The notes: generated by a model not told the origin, from the letters alone. 64,000 nt of DNA from Streptomyces sp. NBC_01445 (GCF_035918235.1 NZ_CP109485.1:6983001-7047000), one strand, 5' to 3'. Counted from the first letter of the stretch, positions 50,178-59,534 are shown. A program made the numbers and translations.

Positions 50178-50501
50178 ATGGCCATCCAGACAACGAAGCT
50201 CAGCGACCCGGCCGTCCGGGCCTTCGTCACCGCGGTGAACTCCCACGACCGGGAGGCCTTCCGGGCCGCACTCGCGCCCGGCGCGACGATGTCCGACGAC
50301 GGGTCCGACCGGGACATCGACGAGTGGACCGGCCGCGAGATCTTCGAATCCAACGGGCACATGGAGATCGAGAAGGAGTCCTCGGGCGGCCTCGCCCTCA
50401 CGGCCCTCTACCGCAACGACGCCTGGGGCGAGATGCGGACGAAGTGGCAGTTCGTCGTGGCGGGCGGCAAGGTGACCCGCTTCGAGACCGGCCAGGCGTA
50501 A
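50178..50501 (+). CDS. NTF2-like (SnoaL-type) small protein
   Basis: 107 residues. The pattern SDPAVRAFVTAVNSHDREAFRAALAPGATMSDDGSDRDI and the late KWQFVVAGGKVTRFETGQA indicate the cone-shaped NTF2/SnoaL fold used by many isomerases and binding proteins. No catalytic identity can be assigned. ATG 50178 has GGAG upstream; the frame before it is Arg/Gly-rich and antisense in character. It is convergent with PhzF, with eight bases between the stops. Confidence 0.85.
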   Translation: MAIQTTKLSDPAVRAFVTAVNSHDREAFRAALAPGATMSDDGSDRDIDEWTGREIFESNGHMEIEKESSGGLALTALYRNDAWGEMRTKWQFVVAGGKVTRFETGQA

Positions 50502-50509
50502 TTCCCCGG

Positions 50510-51388
50510 TCAGCCGGTGATCCGTACCGCCGCGCCGCTCACCCGGACTCGCGGGTCGCCCTCGCGCAGTGTCACCGTCAGCTCGCCCGGGCGGCCCATG
50601 TCCTCACCCTGGTGGAGGGTGAGGACCGCCTCGGAGGGGACGAGTCCGAGTGCGCGCGCGTACGCGCCGAACGCGGCCGCGGCGGCCCCCGTCGCCGGGT
50701 CCTCCACGACACCGCCGACCGGGAACGGGTCGCGGGCGTGGAAGACGAACTCCGAGGCGCGCCACACCAGTTGGACCGTGGTGAGATCGATGCGGTGCAT
50801 CAGGGCCTCGAGGCGCGCGAAGTCGTAGGCGAGGTCCGCGAGCCGCGCGCGGGTCGCGGCCGCGAGGACGAGGTGGCGGTTGCCCGCGTACGCGATGCGC
50901 GGCGGGAACGCCGGGTCGAGGTCGGCGGCGGGCCAGCCGAGAGCGGCGAGAGCCTCGGCCAGGTCGTCGGGCGCCACGTCGGTGAGGTGCGGCTCGACGC
51001 TGGTGAGCGTCGCGCGCGGGGTGCCGTCGGCGCCCTGAGTGACCGTCACCGGCACCTCGCCGGCCTGCGTGGCGAAGAGGTAGTCGCCGGGCCCGTGGAT
51101 CTCGCCGAGTGCCACGCCCGTCGCCACGGTGGCGTGCCCGCAGAACGGGACCTCGGCCTTGGGGCTGAAGTAGCGCACGGCGTACGAGCGCTGCGCGCCG
51201 CCGGGTTCCGGGGCGCCGTCGGGCGCCGGCATCAGGAACGCCGTCTCGCTGTAACCGAGCCGGGCCGCGATCGCGAGCATCTGCTCGTCGTCGAGCGCAC
51301 GTGCGTCGAGCACGACCCCGGCGGGGTTGCCGCCCTCGGGGTCCGTGGTGAAGGCGGTGTATCGCAGCACGTCGGCGTTGGTGTCCAT
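50510..51388 (-). CDS. PhzF family isomerase-like protein
   Basis: 292 residues of the PhzF/diaminopimelate epimerase-like fold. RYTAFTTDPEGGNPAGVVLDA, LGYSETAFLMPA, RYFSPKAEVPFCGHATVATG and GGVVEDPATGAAAAAFGAY are the conserved blocks. The Glu that acts as acid-base in PhzF lies in the YSETAF region. Most chromosomal PhzF-like proteins are not linked to phenazines, and no phenazine genes are present here, so the substrate is unknown. Confidence 0.93.
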   Translation of the reverse strand: MDTNADVLRYTAFTTDPEGGNPAGVVLDARALDDEQMLAIAARLGYSETAFLMPAPDGAPEPGGAQRSYAVRYFSPKAEVPFCGHATVATGVALGEIHGPGDYLFATQAGEVPVTVTQGADGTPRATLTSVEPHLTDVAPDDLAEALAALGWPAADLDPAFPPRIAYAGNRHLVLAAATRARLADLAYDFARLEALMHRIDLTTVQLVWRASEFVFHARDPFPVGGVVEDPATGAAAAAFGAYARALGLVPSEAVLTLHQGEDMGRPGELTVTLREGDPRVRVSGAAVRITG

Positions 51389-51508
51389 GACGGGGGAGCG
51401 TAGCGCGGGCAGCCGCGGCGCGGCCCGGGTTCGCCTGCGGTCCCGTCGACAGGTCCCCCCTGCCTCCGGGCCGCGGAACGGCTGCCCGCCTTCCCCCTCG
51501 GAAATGGC

Positions 51509-51997
51509 TCAGTGGCAGCTGATCCCGCCGGGCCCGTCGCCCCACGAGCAGGAGTCGAGCTGGGAGCCGTTCGGCTTGATGAGGCGGGCCTTGTCGCCGG
51601 TGTTGTTCCAGACGTACGAGCCCCGGCCCCAGTAGCGCACGCCGGAGGCGTCGGTGCCCTTGCCGGTGCGGACCTTGACGGTCTTGCCGGCGCCGATGTT
51701 GTAGCTGCCGAAGGTGTACGTGTAGCCGGTGTTGTCCTTCAGCTTGTAGCCCTTGAGCTGGATCGCGGAGCGGGTGTTGTTGTGGATGTTCACCCACTCC
51801 GCGTTCAGCGAGGAGTTCGACCGGTTGTCGCTGCCCGGGCTGTCGTACTGGATGTAGCCCAGGTGCAGACCGCCCTGGTGGGCGGCCGCGGAGGCGGGGG
51901 ACGCGGCGAGCAGGGAGACCGACAGGACGCCGGCTGCCAGGGCGGCGGAGGCCGTGGAACGTATGCGCAAAGTGTGCTCCGAATGTGAAGTTCTCAT
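51509..51997 (-). CDS. secreted lamin-tail-domain protein
   Basis: 162 residues. A Sec signal peptide (helix AALAAGVLSVSLLAAS, cleavage near SPASAAA) leads to a lamin-tail (LTD) domain: LHLGYIQYDSPGSDNRS, LNAEWVNIHNNTRSAIQLKGY, YTFGSYNIGAGKTVKVRTG and YVWNNTGDKARLIKPNG, with a disulfide-ready pair of Cys at the end. Small secreted LTD proteins are common in streptomycetes, with unknown role; some LTDs bind DNA or polysaccharide. ATG 51997 gives a complete signal peptide. Confidence 0.9.
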   Translation of the reverse strand: MRTSHSEHTLRIRSTASAALAAGVLSVSLLAASPASAAAHQGGLHLGYIQYDSPGSDNRSNSSLNAEWVNIHNNTRSAIQLKGYKLKDNTGYTYTFGSYNIGAGKTVKVRTGKGTDASGVRYWGRGSYVWNNTGDKARLIKPNGSQLDSCSWGDGPGGISCH

Positions 51998-52075
51998 GGA
52001 GAGATGCTGAGCATACGGGCCGCGCTGCCCTGAATTAGGCCGGTAGGTCCCATTCCGTTTGTGGAGATTAATCTC

Positions 52076-52867
52076 TCAACCGCGCCCGATGTACGGCATG
52101 TTGGTCGCCAGGACCGTCGCGAACTGCACGTTCGCCTCCAGAGGCAGCTCGGCCATGTGCCGCACCGTGCGCGCCACGTCCGCGACATCCATCACCGGCT
52201 CCGGCGCCAGTGTTCCGTTCGCCTGGAGGGTCCCGGCCTGCATGCGCTCCGTCATGTCGGTCGCCGCGTTGCCGATGTCGATCTGGCCGCACGCGATCCG
52301 GTACGGACGCCCGTCCAGGGACAGCGACTTCGTCAGCCCGGTCAGCGCGTGCTTCGTCGTCGTGTACGCGGTCGAGCGCGGCCGCGGCGTGTGCGCCGAG
52401 ATCGAGCCGTTGTTGATGATCCGGCCGCCCTGCGGGTCCTGCTCCTTCATCTGCCGGAACGCCGCCTGCGCGCACAGGAACGCGCCGTTGAGGTTCGTGT
52501 CGACGACGTGGCGCCAGGCGTCGTACTCCAGGTCCTCGACCGGGACCGCGGGCCCGAACGTGCCCGCGTTGTTGAAGAGCAGGTCGAGGTGGCCGAACCG
52601 GTCGCGTACGGCGGTGAAGAGCGCGGCCACGTCGTCGGGGCTGGAGACGTCGGTCCGTACGGAGAGCGACCTGGCCGCGGCCTCGGGGGCGAGGGCCGCC
52701 GTCGCGTCCAGGGTCTCGGTGCGGCGGCCCGCGAGCGCCACCTGCCAGCCCGCGCGGAGCAGTTCGACGGCGACGGCCCGGCCGATGCCGGAGCCCGCGC
52801 CGGTCACGACGGCGGTGGGTACGGCGGTCGGTTCGTGCGGTTCCGGGGCGTTGTTCTGAGCGTTCAT
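52076..52867 (-). CDS. SDR family oxidoreductase
   Basis: About 263 residues. The NAD(P) motif is [23 protein letters not shown] follows, the catalytic Ser lies in [12 protein letters not shown] and the Tyr/Lys pair is [11 protein letters not shown] short variable loop [13 protein letters not shown] replaces the usual substrate lid. The start is uncertain: ATG 52867 is in line with the family, but ATG 52897 and 52912 are in frame and none has a good ribosome-binding site. It is divergent from PhoD. The substrate is unknown. Confidence 0.9.
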   Translation of the reverse strand: MNAQNNAPEPHEPTAVPTAVVTGAGSGIGRAVAVELLRAGWQVALAGRRTETLDATAALAPEAAARSLSVRTDVSSPDDVAALFTAVRDRFGHLDLLFNNAGTFGPAVPVEDLEYDAWRHVVDTNLNGAFLCAQAAFRQMKEQDPQGGRIINNGSISAHTPRPRSTAYTTTKHALTGLTKSLSLDGRPYRIACGQIDIGNAATDMTERMQAGTLQANGTLAPEPVMDVADVARTVRHMAELPLEANVQFATVLATNMPYIGRG

Positions 52868-53001
52868 GGCCCCGGAGCGTACGGCAGGAGGGGTCATACG
52901 GAGATCACTCATCCGCCATGTGGCGGCCGTGCGCATGACAGGTCACGGTCGTCCCCCGGCACTCCAATTTCCTCTGACAACAACCGTCAGGGGAGGGTCA
53001 C

Positions 53002-54651
53002 ATGACAACCGAAGGACGCCATCCGAGCCGGCACTCGGCCGAACTGCGCGCCGCGGCGGGCCACTTGGGCCGCCGCCGCTTTCTCACCGTCACGGGCGCC
53101 GCCGCCGCGCTCGCCTTCGCCACGAACCTGCCGGCCGCGGGCACCGCGAGCGCCGCCGAGTTCGACGCGCGGAAGATCACCGCCGACCCGTTCACGCTCG
53201 GTGTGGCGTCCGGCGACCCGCTGCCCGGCTCCGTCCTGCTGTGGACGCGCCTGGCCCCGTCCCCGTACGAGGCGGACAGCGGGCTGCCCGCCGAGCGGAT
53301 AGCCGTCCAGTGGGAGCTCGCGCACGACGAGCGCTTCCGGCGCGTCGTCAGACGCGGCACGGCCACCGCGCACCCCGAGTTCAACCACTCCGTCCACGTC
53401 GAGGTCGAACACCTCGCGCCGGGCAGCGTCTACTACTACCGCTTCCGCACCGGCAAGTGGGTCAGCGGCACCGGCCGGACGCGCACGGCGCCCTCCGCCC
53501 ACGCCCGCACCTCGGCCCTCACCCTCGCCGCGGTCTCCTGCCAGGCCTATCACGACGGCTACTTCACGGCCTACAAGCACCTCGCCGACGACGCCTCCGT
53601 CGACGTCGTCTTCCACCTCGGCGACTACCTCTACGAGTACGCCGTGAACTCCGCCGGCGGCGCCCGCGCCTACACGGGCGGCGACGTGCTGCCCGCCCAC
53701 TTCAACCGCGAGACCGTGACGCTGGAGGACTACCGGCTGCGGTACGCGCTCTACAAGTCCGACCCGGACCTGCGGGCCGCGCACGCCGCGCACCCCTTCG
53801 TCGTCACCTGGGACGACCACGAGACCGAGAACAACTACGCGGACGACATCGACGAACAGGACGGCCCGCCCGCCGAGTTCCTGCTCCGCCGCGCCTCCGC
53901 GTACCGCGCCTACTGGGAGAACCAGCCCCTGCGCCGCCCGCAGCTCCCGCAGGGCCCCGACGCCCAGATGTACCGGCGCCTGATCTGGGGCAAGCTGGCC
54001 CAGTTCGACATTCTCGACACCCGCCAGTACCGCTCCAACCAGGCGTACGGCGACGGGTCCCACGTCCCCGGTCCCGAGTCGGACGACCCGGCGCGCACCA
54101 TCACCGGCGCCACACAGGAGCGGTGGCTCATCGACGGCTGGCGCCGCTCGAACGCCCTGTGGAACGTCGTCCCGCAGCAGGTCACCTTCTCGCAGCGCAA
54201 GCTCGACCTGAACGCGGCCGCGAAGGTGTCCATGGACGCCTGGGACGGCTACCGCGCCTCGCGCCAGCGGGTCCTCGCCGGGGCCAGGGCGGCCCGCGTC
54301 GACAACCTGATGGTGCTCACCGGCGACGTGCACGTCGGCTACGCCTTCGACATCAAGGACAACTTCGACGACCCGTCGTCGAAGACCCTCGGCACGGAGA
54401 TCGTCGCCACGTCCGTCAGCAGCGGCAAGGACGGCGCGGACAAGCCGGCGAACTGGGGCACGTACACCCAGGCCAACCCGCACCTGAAGTTCTACAACGG
54501 ACGCCGCGGCTACGTGACGGTCGCGCTCGGCGAGCACGAGGCCCGCGCCGACTTCAAGACGGTCCCGGCGGTGACGACGCCGGGAGCCCCGATCACCACG
54601 GCGGCGTCGTTCGTGACCAAGGTGGGCGACCAGGGTTTGCGCCCGGCATAA
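53002..54651 (+). CDS. phoD: secreted alkaline phosphatase D (PhoD)
   Basis: 549 residues. The N-terminus carries a twin-arginine signal (HLGRRRFLTVTGAAAALAFA, cleavage after GTASA), so folded enzyme is exported with its metals. The phosphodiesterase/phosphatase core shows AAVSCQAYHDGYFTAYKHLAD, FHLGDYLYEYA, VTWDDHETENNYADD and VLTGDVHVGYAFDIKD, the Fe/Ca ligands of PhoD. Upstream, GGGGAGGG serves as ribosome-binding site. A GGTCACGGTCG stretch about 55 bases before the start could be half of a PHO box, but I cannot call a full site. A strong terminator follows. Confidence 0.94.
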   Translation: MTTEGRHPSRHSAELRAAAGHLGRRRFLTVTGAAAALAFATNLPAAGTASAAEFDARKITADPFTLGVASGDPLPGSVLLWTRLAPSPYEADSGLPAERIAVQWELAHDERFRRVVRRGTATAHPEFNHSVHVEVEHLAPGSVYYYRFRTGKWVSGTGRTRTAPSAHARTSALTLAAVSCQAYHDGYFTAYKHLADDASVDVVFHLGDYLYEYAVNSAGGARAYTGGDVLPAHFNRETVTLEDYRLRYALYKSDPDLRAAHAAHPFVVTWDDHETENNYADDIDEQDGPPAEFLLRRASAYRAYWENQPLRRPQLPQGPDAQMYRRLIWGKLAQFDILDTRQYRSNQAYGDGSHVPGPESDDPARTITGATQERWLIDGWRRSNALWNVVPQQVTFSQRKLDLNAAAKVSMDAWDGYRASRQRVLAGARAARVDNLMVLTGDVHVGYAFDIKDNFDDPSSKTLGTEIVATSVSSGKDGADKPANWGTYTQANPHLKFYNGRRGYVTVALGEHEARADFKTVPAVTTPGAPITTAASFVTKVGDQGLRPA

Positions 54652-54668
54652 CAACCCACACCGGCCAA

Positions 54669-54701
54669 CCCGCGCCCCCGAGTCATTCTCAGGGGCGCGG
54701 G
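54669..54701. terminator. hairpin between convergent PhoD and oxidoreductase genes
   Basis: CCCGCGCCCCCGAG and CTCAGGGGCGCGGG pair with one mismatch around a five-base loop, 17 bases after the PhoD stop. Confidence 0.85.
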
Positions 54702-54734
54702 CAGCTGCTTTCAGGGGCGCGGGGAACTGCGCGA
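54690..54734. repeat. streptomycete intergenic repeat, two tandem partial copies
   Basis: CAGGGGCGCGGGCAGCTGC (54690-54708) is followed by CAGGGGCGCGGGGAACTGC plus GCGA (54712-54734). The same element occurs in both orientations at 59432-59506. It resembles a short sequence widespread between streptomycete genes. Confidence 0.7.
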
Positions 54735-54781
54735 CAAGCCCCCACCAGCCCCCACCGGCCCGTCACCCGCCGACGAAACCG

Positions 54782-55783
54782 TCACCGCTCCGACGGATAC
54801 CGCACCCCCACGACGGAGCGCACGGCATCGAGCGTTCGCATCACCGCCAAAGAACCCGAAAGCGGCACAAGCGGCGACTCCGTATCCCCGGCCCGCAGCC
54901 GGTGCATCACCTCACCCGCCTCATGCCGGAGGCTGTCGCGAGGCCCGTCCCCCGCCTCCGCCGTGAACTCCTGCGGCTCCCGCCCGTCGCGGTGCAGCAC
55001 GAACCGGTCCGGGTAGAAGAAGCCGTGCGGAATGTCGATACGGCCCTTGGACCCAGTGATCGATGCGGTGACCGGAGTACCCGCGTCGATCGAGCAGTTG
55101 AGCAGCGCGTGAGCACCGCTCTCCCACGAGAGCAGCATCCCCGTACGGAGATCGACGCCCTCGTCCGAGAGCGCCGCTCTCGCAGTGACCTCCGACGGCT
55201 CACCGAGGATCAGGTGAGCGAAAGACACCGGGTACACGCCGAGATCGAGCAGCGCGCCCCCGCCCTGCGCCGGATCACGCAGCCGGTGCGCGGGAGGGAA
55301 GGGCCCAGCCAGCCCGAAGTCGGCCTGCACCGTGCGGACTTCACCGACCGCACCGTCGTCGACCAGCGCCTTCAGCTTCCTGATCAGCGGATGGCAGTAC
55401 ATCCACATGGCCTCCATCAGGAAGAGGCCGCGGCTGCGGGCGAGCGTCACCAGCTCCTCCGCCTCGCGCGAGTTCAGCGTGAACGCCTTCTCGCACAGGA
55501 CCGCCCGTCCCGCCTCCAGGCACAGCCCGGCGGCCGCGCGGTGCGCCGAGTGCGGGGTCGCGACGTACACGACATCCACGTCCTCGTCCTCGGCGAGCGA
55601 GGACCAGTCCCCGTACGCCCGCGGGATCCCGAACCGCTCGGCGAACGCCTTCGCCGAGGCGTCGGAGCGGGACGCCACGGCGACGACCTCCGCGTCCGGC
55701 ATGTCGAGAAGGTTCGCCGTGAAGGACGCGGCGATGCCCCCGGTCGCCAGGACGCCCCACCGCACACGCTCACGTTCCACCAC
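54782..55783 (-). CDS. Gfo/Idh/MocA-family oxidoreductase
   Basis: About 333 residues. An N-terminal NAD(P) Rossmann domain (VRWGVLATGGIAASFTANL; VDVVYVATPHSAHRAAAGL; GRAVLCEKAFTLNSREAEEL with the conserved EK-P-like motif) is followed by a mixed sheet domain with MEAMWMYCHPLIRKLKALVD and GGGALLDLGVYPVSFAH. It resembles trans-1,2-dihydrobenzenediol or sugar dehydrogenases. The start is GTG 55783 or 55780, since the conserved region begins five codons later. The upstream open frame antisense to the MFS gene is rejected. Confidence 0.9.
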   Translation of the reverse strand: MVERERVRWGVLATGGIAASFTANLLDMPDAEVVAVASRSDASAKAFAERFGIPRAYGDWSSLAEDEDVDVVYVATPHSAHRAAAGLCLEAGRAVLCEKAFTLNSREAEELVTLARSRGLFLMEAMWMYCHPLIRKLKALVDDGAVGEVRTVQADFGLAGPFPPAHRLRDPAQGGGALLDLGVYPVSFAHLILGEPSEVTARAALSDEGVDLRTGMLLSWESGAHALLNCSIDAGTPVTASITGSKGRIDIPHGFFYPDRFVLHRDGREPQEFTAEAGDGPRDSLRHEAGEVMHRLRAGDTESPLVPLSGSLAVMRTLDAVRSVVGVRYPSER

Positions 55784-55904
55784 TGAAGGCCCCCTGCCAG
55801 GTTCCGGCCACTGCCCATGCCGGCACGTCACGAAATGTGGTCTCAACCAATGCACCTGAGCTGAGAGCATAGGTAATCGAATGAACGACCGGGAGGGGAA
55901 CCGC

Positions 55905-57218
55905 ATGCCGGACCACGGCCGCCAGCACGCGTCCGCGCGCGAAGCGCAGCGCATACCCGAGGCACCTCCCGTCGTGGGGCCCACGCTCGTCGCCCGCCGC
56001 CGCACCGGCTTCCTGGTCACCCTCGTACTCGGCGGCCTCACCGCCGTACCGCCGCTGTCCATGGACATGTACCTCCCGGCACTGCCGGAGGTCACCGGCG
56101 CGCTGCACACCTCGGCCGCCACCGCCCAGCTCACCCTCACCGCCTGCCTCACCGGCATGGCGCTCGGGCAGCTCGCGGTCGGCCCGATGAGCGACAAATG
56201 GGGCCGCAGGCGCCCCCTCCTCATCGGCCTCCTTGTCTACATCGCCGCCACCGCGGTCTGCGCCCTCGCCCCCACGGCCCCGCTCCTCATCGGCTTCCGC
56301 CTGGTGCAGGGCCTCGCCGGGGCCGCCGGCATCGTGATCGCCCGGGCGATCGTGCGCGACCTGTACGACGGCGTCGAGATGGCGCGCTTCTTCTCCACCC
56401 TCATGCTGATCTCCGGCGTCGCCCCGATCGTCGCGCCCCTCATCGGCGGCCAGGTTCTGCGGATCACGGACTGGCGCGGCATCTTCGTCGTCCTCACCGC
56501 CGTCGGCATCGCGCTGACCGCCCTCGTCTGGAAGGGCCTGCCCGAGACGCTCGCCCCCGAACGGCGGCACAGCGGCGGCACGGCCGAGGCGCTGCGCACC
56601 ATGCGGGGCCTCCTCGCCGACCGCGTCTTCACCGGCTACATGATCGCGGGCGGCTTCGCCTTCGCCGCCCTCTTCGCCTACATCAGCGCATCGCCGTTCG
56701 TGGTCCAGGAGATCTACGGCGCCTCGCCCCAGACCTTCAGCCTCCTGTTCGGCATCAACTCCGTCGGCCTGATCGCCGTGGGCCAGATCAACGGCAAGCT
56801 CCTCGTCGGCCGCGTCAGCCTCGACAAGGCGCTCGCCGTCGGCCTCTGCGTCATCACGCTCGCCTCCGCCGCGCTCCTGCTCATGGCGACCGGCGTCTTC
56901 GGCGACGTGGGACTCGTACCGATCGCGGCGGGACTGTTCGTCCTCATGTCCGCGATGGGCCTCGCCATGCCCAACACCAACGCCCTCGCCCTGATGCGCA
57001 CCCCGCACGCCGCGGGCTCCGCCTCCGCGCTCCTCGGCACCTCCTCCTTCCTGGTCGGCGCCATCGCCTCACCGCTCGTGGGCATCGCCGGCGAGGGCAC
57101 CGCCGTCCCGATGGCCGTCGTCCAGCTGGCCTGCGCCCTGGCGGCCGTCGCATGCTTCTTGGGACTGTGCCGCCCCTGGCAGCGCGGGACCGGGCCGACG
57201 CGGGAGGCGGAGCACTGA
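55905..57218 (+). CDS. Bcr/CflA family multidrug efflux transporter
   Basis: About 437 residues with 12 membrane helices. PPLSMDMYLPALPEVTGAL is the signature of the Bcr/CflA (DHA1) group, followed by QLTLTACLTGMALGQLAVGP and SDKWGRRRPLLIGL. Such pumps export bicyclomycin, chloramphenicol, sulfonamides or Cys. ATG 55905 has GGGAGGGG upstream. ATG 55881 would add eight residues and has a weaker site. Its stop overlaps the CTG start of a serine hydrolase, so transport and a hydrolase step may be coupled. Confidence 0.92.
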   Translation: MPDHGRQHASAREAQRIPEAPPVVGPTLVARRRTGFLVTLVLGGLTAVPPLSMDMYLPALPEVTGALHTSAATAQLTLTACLTGMALGQLAVGPMSDKWGRRRPLLIGLLVYIAATAVCALAPTAPLLIGFRLVQGLAGAAGIVIARAIVRDLYDGVEMARFFSTLMLISGVAPIVAPLIGGQVLRITDWRGIFVVLTAVGIALTALVWKGLPETLAPERRHSGGTAEALRTMRGLLADRVFTGYMIAGGFAFAALFAYISASPFVVQEIYGASPQTFSLLFGINSVGLIAVGQINGKLLVGRVSLDKALAVGLCVITLASAALLLMATGVFGDVGLVPIAAGLFVLMSAMGLAMPNTNALALMRTPHAAGSASALLGTSSFLVGAIASPLVGIAGEGTAVPMAVVQLACALAAVACFLGLCRPWQRGTGPTREAEH

Positions 57219-58342
57219 GTACCCCAAGACTGCGACCCGGCACCCCCGAACGCGCCGGGCTCGACCCCGACGGGCTGCGCCGCCTCGTCCAGGACGTGCG
57301 CGAACTGCCCCGCGGGGCGCGCCCCTGGTGCGCGGGCGCCGTCGTCCTCGCGGGCCGCGGCCCGGTCGTCGCCGCGCACGAGGCGGCGGGCTGGGCGACG
57401 CGGTACCTCGCCTACGACGAGACGGCCGACCGGGGCGTCGAGCTCCCGCCCGCGTCGCGCGTCCCCATGCGCCCCGACACGGCCTTCGACCTCGCCTCCC
57501 TCACCAAGCTCTTCACCACCGTCGCCGCCGTGCAGCAGCTGGAGCGCGGCACCCTCGGCATCGACGCGCGGGTGGGCGCCTACGTCCCCGAGTTCACCGC
57601 CGCCGCCGAGCACGACGTCACGATCCGCCAGCTCCTCACCCACACCTCGGGCCTGCGCCCCGAACTCCCGCTCTACGACTGCCCGGACGACGCGGCGCGC
57701 CTGACGGCCCTGCGCACCGAGGCCCCGTCGTCCGCGCCCGGCGCCTTCCTCTACTCCGACCTCAACATGCTGCTGCTCCAGCAGGTCCTGGAGCGCATCG
57801 CGCAGCGCCCCCTCGACGTCCTCGTGCGCGACGGCATCACCCGGCCCCTCGGCATGACGGCGACGGGCTTCGGCCCGCACCCCGGCGCCGCCGCCACCGA
57901 GGACCAGCGCCGCCCCTGGGCCAAGGCCGACCGGGGCCTCGTGCGCGGCATCGTCCACGACGAGAACGCCTGGGCGCTGGGCGGCGTCGCCGGTCACGCG
58001 GGCCTCTTCTCCACGGCGTACGACCTCGCGGTCCTGTGCCGCACTCTGCTCAACGGCGGCTCGTACGGCACCGCCCGCATCCTCGGCCCCGACTACGTCG
58101 AGCTGATGCTGACGGCGCCCGGCCTCGGCTTCCAGCTGGACCAGCCCTGGTTCATGGGCGAGCTCGCGGGCCGCGGCGCGGCCGGACACTGCGGCTTCAC
58201 CGGCACGTCGCTCGTCCTCGACCGCGCCACGGACACGTTCCTGATCCTCCTCGCGAACACGGTCCACCCGCGCCGCAGGCCCCCGCAGAACGGCCCGCGC
58301 GCCTCGGCGGCGACGCGTCTCGCGCGGGCCGTGGGCGCGTAG
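57215..58342 (+). CDS. beta-lactamase-fold serine hydrolase, CTG start
   Basis: About 375 residues of the class C/esterase-type serine hydrolase family. DLASLTKLFTTVAAVQQLE carries the SxxK motif, FLYSDLNMLLL the YxN-like motif, and CGFTGTSLVLD a late G/T-rich element in place of KTG. HTSGLRPELPLYD and ALGGVAGHAGLFST are typical. The conserved start is only reached from CTG 57215, which overlaps the MFS stop as CTGA and has GGAGGCGGAG upstream; the first in-frame GTG is at 57296, inside the domain. It lacks a signal peptide, so it is probably a cytoplasmic esterase or amidase. Confidence 0.88.
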   Translation: MSTPRLRPGTPERAGLDPDGLRRLVQDVRELPRGARPWCAGAVVLAGRGPVVAAHEAAGWATRYLAYDETADRGVELPPASRVPMRPDTAFDLASLTKLFTTVAAVQQLERGTLGIDARVGAYVPEFTAAAEHDVTIRQLLTHTSGLRPELPLYDCPDDAARLTALRTEAPSSAPGAFLYSDLNMLLLQQVLERIAQRPLDVLVRDGITRPLGMTATGFGPHPGAAATEDQRRPWAKADRGLVRGIVHDENAWALGGVAGHAGLFSTAYDLAVLCRTLLNGGSYGTARILGPDYVELMLTAPGLGFQLDQPWFMGELAGRGAAGHCGFTGTSLVLDRATDTFLILLANTVHPRRRPPQNGPRASAATRLARAVGA

Positions 58343-58373
58343 GCGGCCCCCGCCGCGACCGTAGAATCACGGG

Positions 58374-59390
58374 GTGAACGCCCCCCTGACCCCTTACTCG
58401 CCCGCCTCCCCGGCCGACACCCTGCGCGCGGCCCTCGCGGGCCTGCTCGACGGGCTGCCGCCCACGCAGGCGGCGCGCGCCGTCGAACGGCTGATCGCGA
58501 GCTACCGGGGGAGCACCCCGACGGACGCGCCGATCCTGCGGGACCGCGCCGACGTCGCCGCCTACGCCGCGTACCGGATGCCGGCCACCTTCGAGGCGGT
58601 CCGCTCGGCGCTCGGCGCGCTCGCCGACGCGGCGCCCGAGGGCTGGGCGCCCGGGAGCCAGGTCGACGTGGGCGGCGGGACGGGCGCCGCGGTCTGGGCC
58701 GTCGCCGACACCTGGGCCGGCGAGCGCCCGGTCACCGTCCTCGACTGGGCCGAGCCCGCGCTCGCCCTCGGACGTGAACTGGCCGGTTCCTGCGACCGGT
58801 TGGCGTCCGCGCGGTGGCAGCGCTCCCGTATTGGAGCGGCGCTCACCATCGAGAGCGCCGATCTCGTGACGGTCTCGTACGTCCTCAAGGAACTGACCGA
58901 GGACGACCGCCGCTCCGTGGTCGACGCCGCGGCCGCCGCCGCGAGCCCCGACGGGGCCGTGGTCGTCGTCGAGCCCGGCACCCCCGACGGCTACGAGCGG
59001 ATCATCGAGGCACGCCGGCGCCTGATCGACGCCGGATTCCACGTCGCCGCGCCCTGCCCCCACAGCGCGGCCTGCCCCATCGAGCCCGGCACCGACTGGT
59101 GCCACTTCTCGGCCCGGGTCAGCCGGTCGTCGCTGCACCGCCAGGTCAAGGGCGGATCGCTCGCGTACGAGGACGAGAAGTTCAGCTACGTGGCCGCGAC
59201 CCGTTTCGCCCCCGAGCGCCCCGCGGCCCGGATCACCCGCCGCCCCCAGATCCGCAAGGGCCAGGTACTCCTGGACCTGTGCGAGGCGGAGGGCGCGCTG
59301 GGCCGCGAAACGGTGACGAAGCGGCACGGGCCGCTGTACCGGGCGGCCCGGGACGCCGACTGGGGCGACGCCTGGCCTCCGGCCCCGTAG
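58374..59390 (+). CDS. Rsm22-like small ribosomal subunit methyltransferase-family protein
   Basis: 338 residues. The N-terminal helical region and QVDVGGGTGAAVWAVADTW (SAM-binding) are followed by LVTVSYVLKELTEDDRRSVVD. A Cys cluster, CPHSAACP and DWCHF, may bind an iron-sulfur cluster or zinc. This is the Rsm22 family linked to assembly of the small ribosomal subunit; mitochondrial METTL17 is a member. The start is GTG 58374. It stands 31 bases after the hydrolase stop and is followed by a large inverted-repeat terminator. Confidence 0.9.
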   Translation: MNAPLTPYSPASPADTLRAALAGLLDGLPPTQAARAVERLIASYRGSTPTDAPILRDRADVAAYAAYRMPATFEAVRSALGALADAAPEGWAPGSQVDVGGGTGAAVWAVADTWAGERPVTVLDWAEPALALGRELAGSCDRLASARWQRSRIGAALTIESADLVTVSYVLKELTEDDRRSVVDAAAAAASPDGAVVVVEPGTPDGYERIIEARRRLIDAGFHVAAPCPHSAACPIEPGTDWCHFSARVSRSSLHRQVKGGSLAYEDEKFSYVAATRFAPERPAARITRRPQIRKGQVLLDLCEAEGALGRETVTKRHGPLYRAARDADWGDAWPPAP

Positions 59391-59431
59391 GGGTGCCGCT
59401 TGGTGTTCGGGGTGGGCCGCGGGTAGTCGTG

Positions 59432-59506
59432 GGCTGCTCGCGCAGTTCCCGGCGCCCCTGACGCGCCCACGGTCCCCTAGGGGCGCGGGGACCTGCGCGA
59501 GCAGCC
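59432..59506. terminator. large inverted repeat built from the intergenic repeat element
   Basis: Twenty-eight-base arms (59432-59459 and 59479-59506) pair with two mismatches around 19 bases. Each arm is a copy of the AGGGGCGCGGGGA-type element seen at 54690, in opposite orientation. It lies between the Rsm22 gene and the minus-strand DUF6243 unit and can stop transcription from both. Confidence 0.8.
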
Positions 59507-59534
59507 ACAGATACCCCGCACCCGGCAGACAGGA

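Noticed and set aside
52925..52960. PHO box upstream of phoD
   Set aside because: Only one GGTCAC-like half is visible; without a second aligned direct repeat I do not call a PhoP site.
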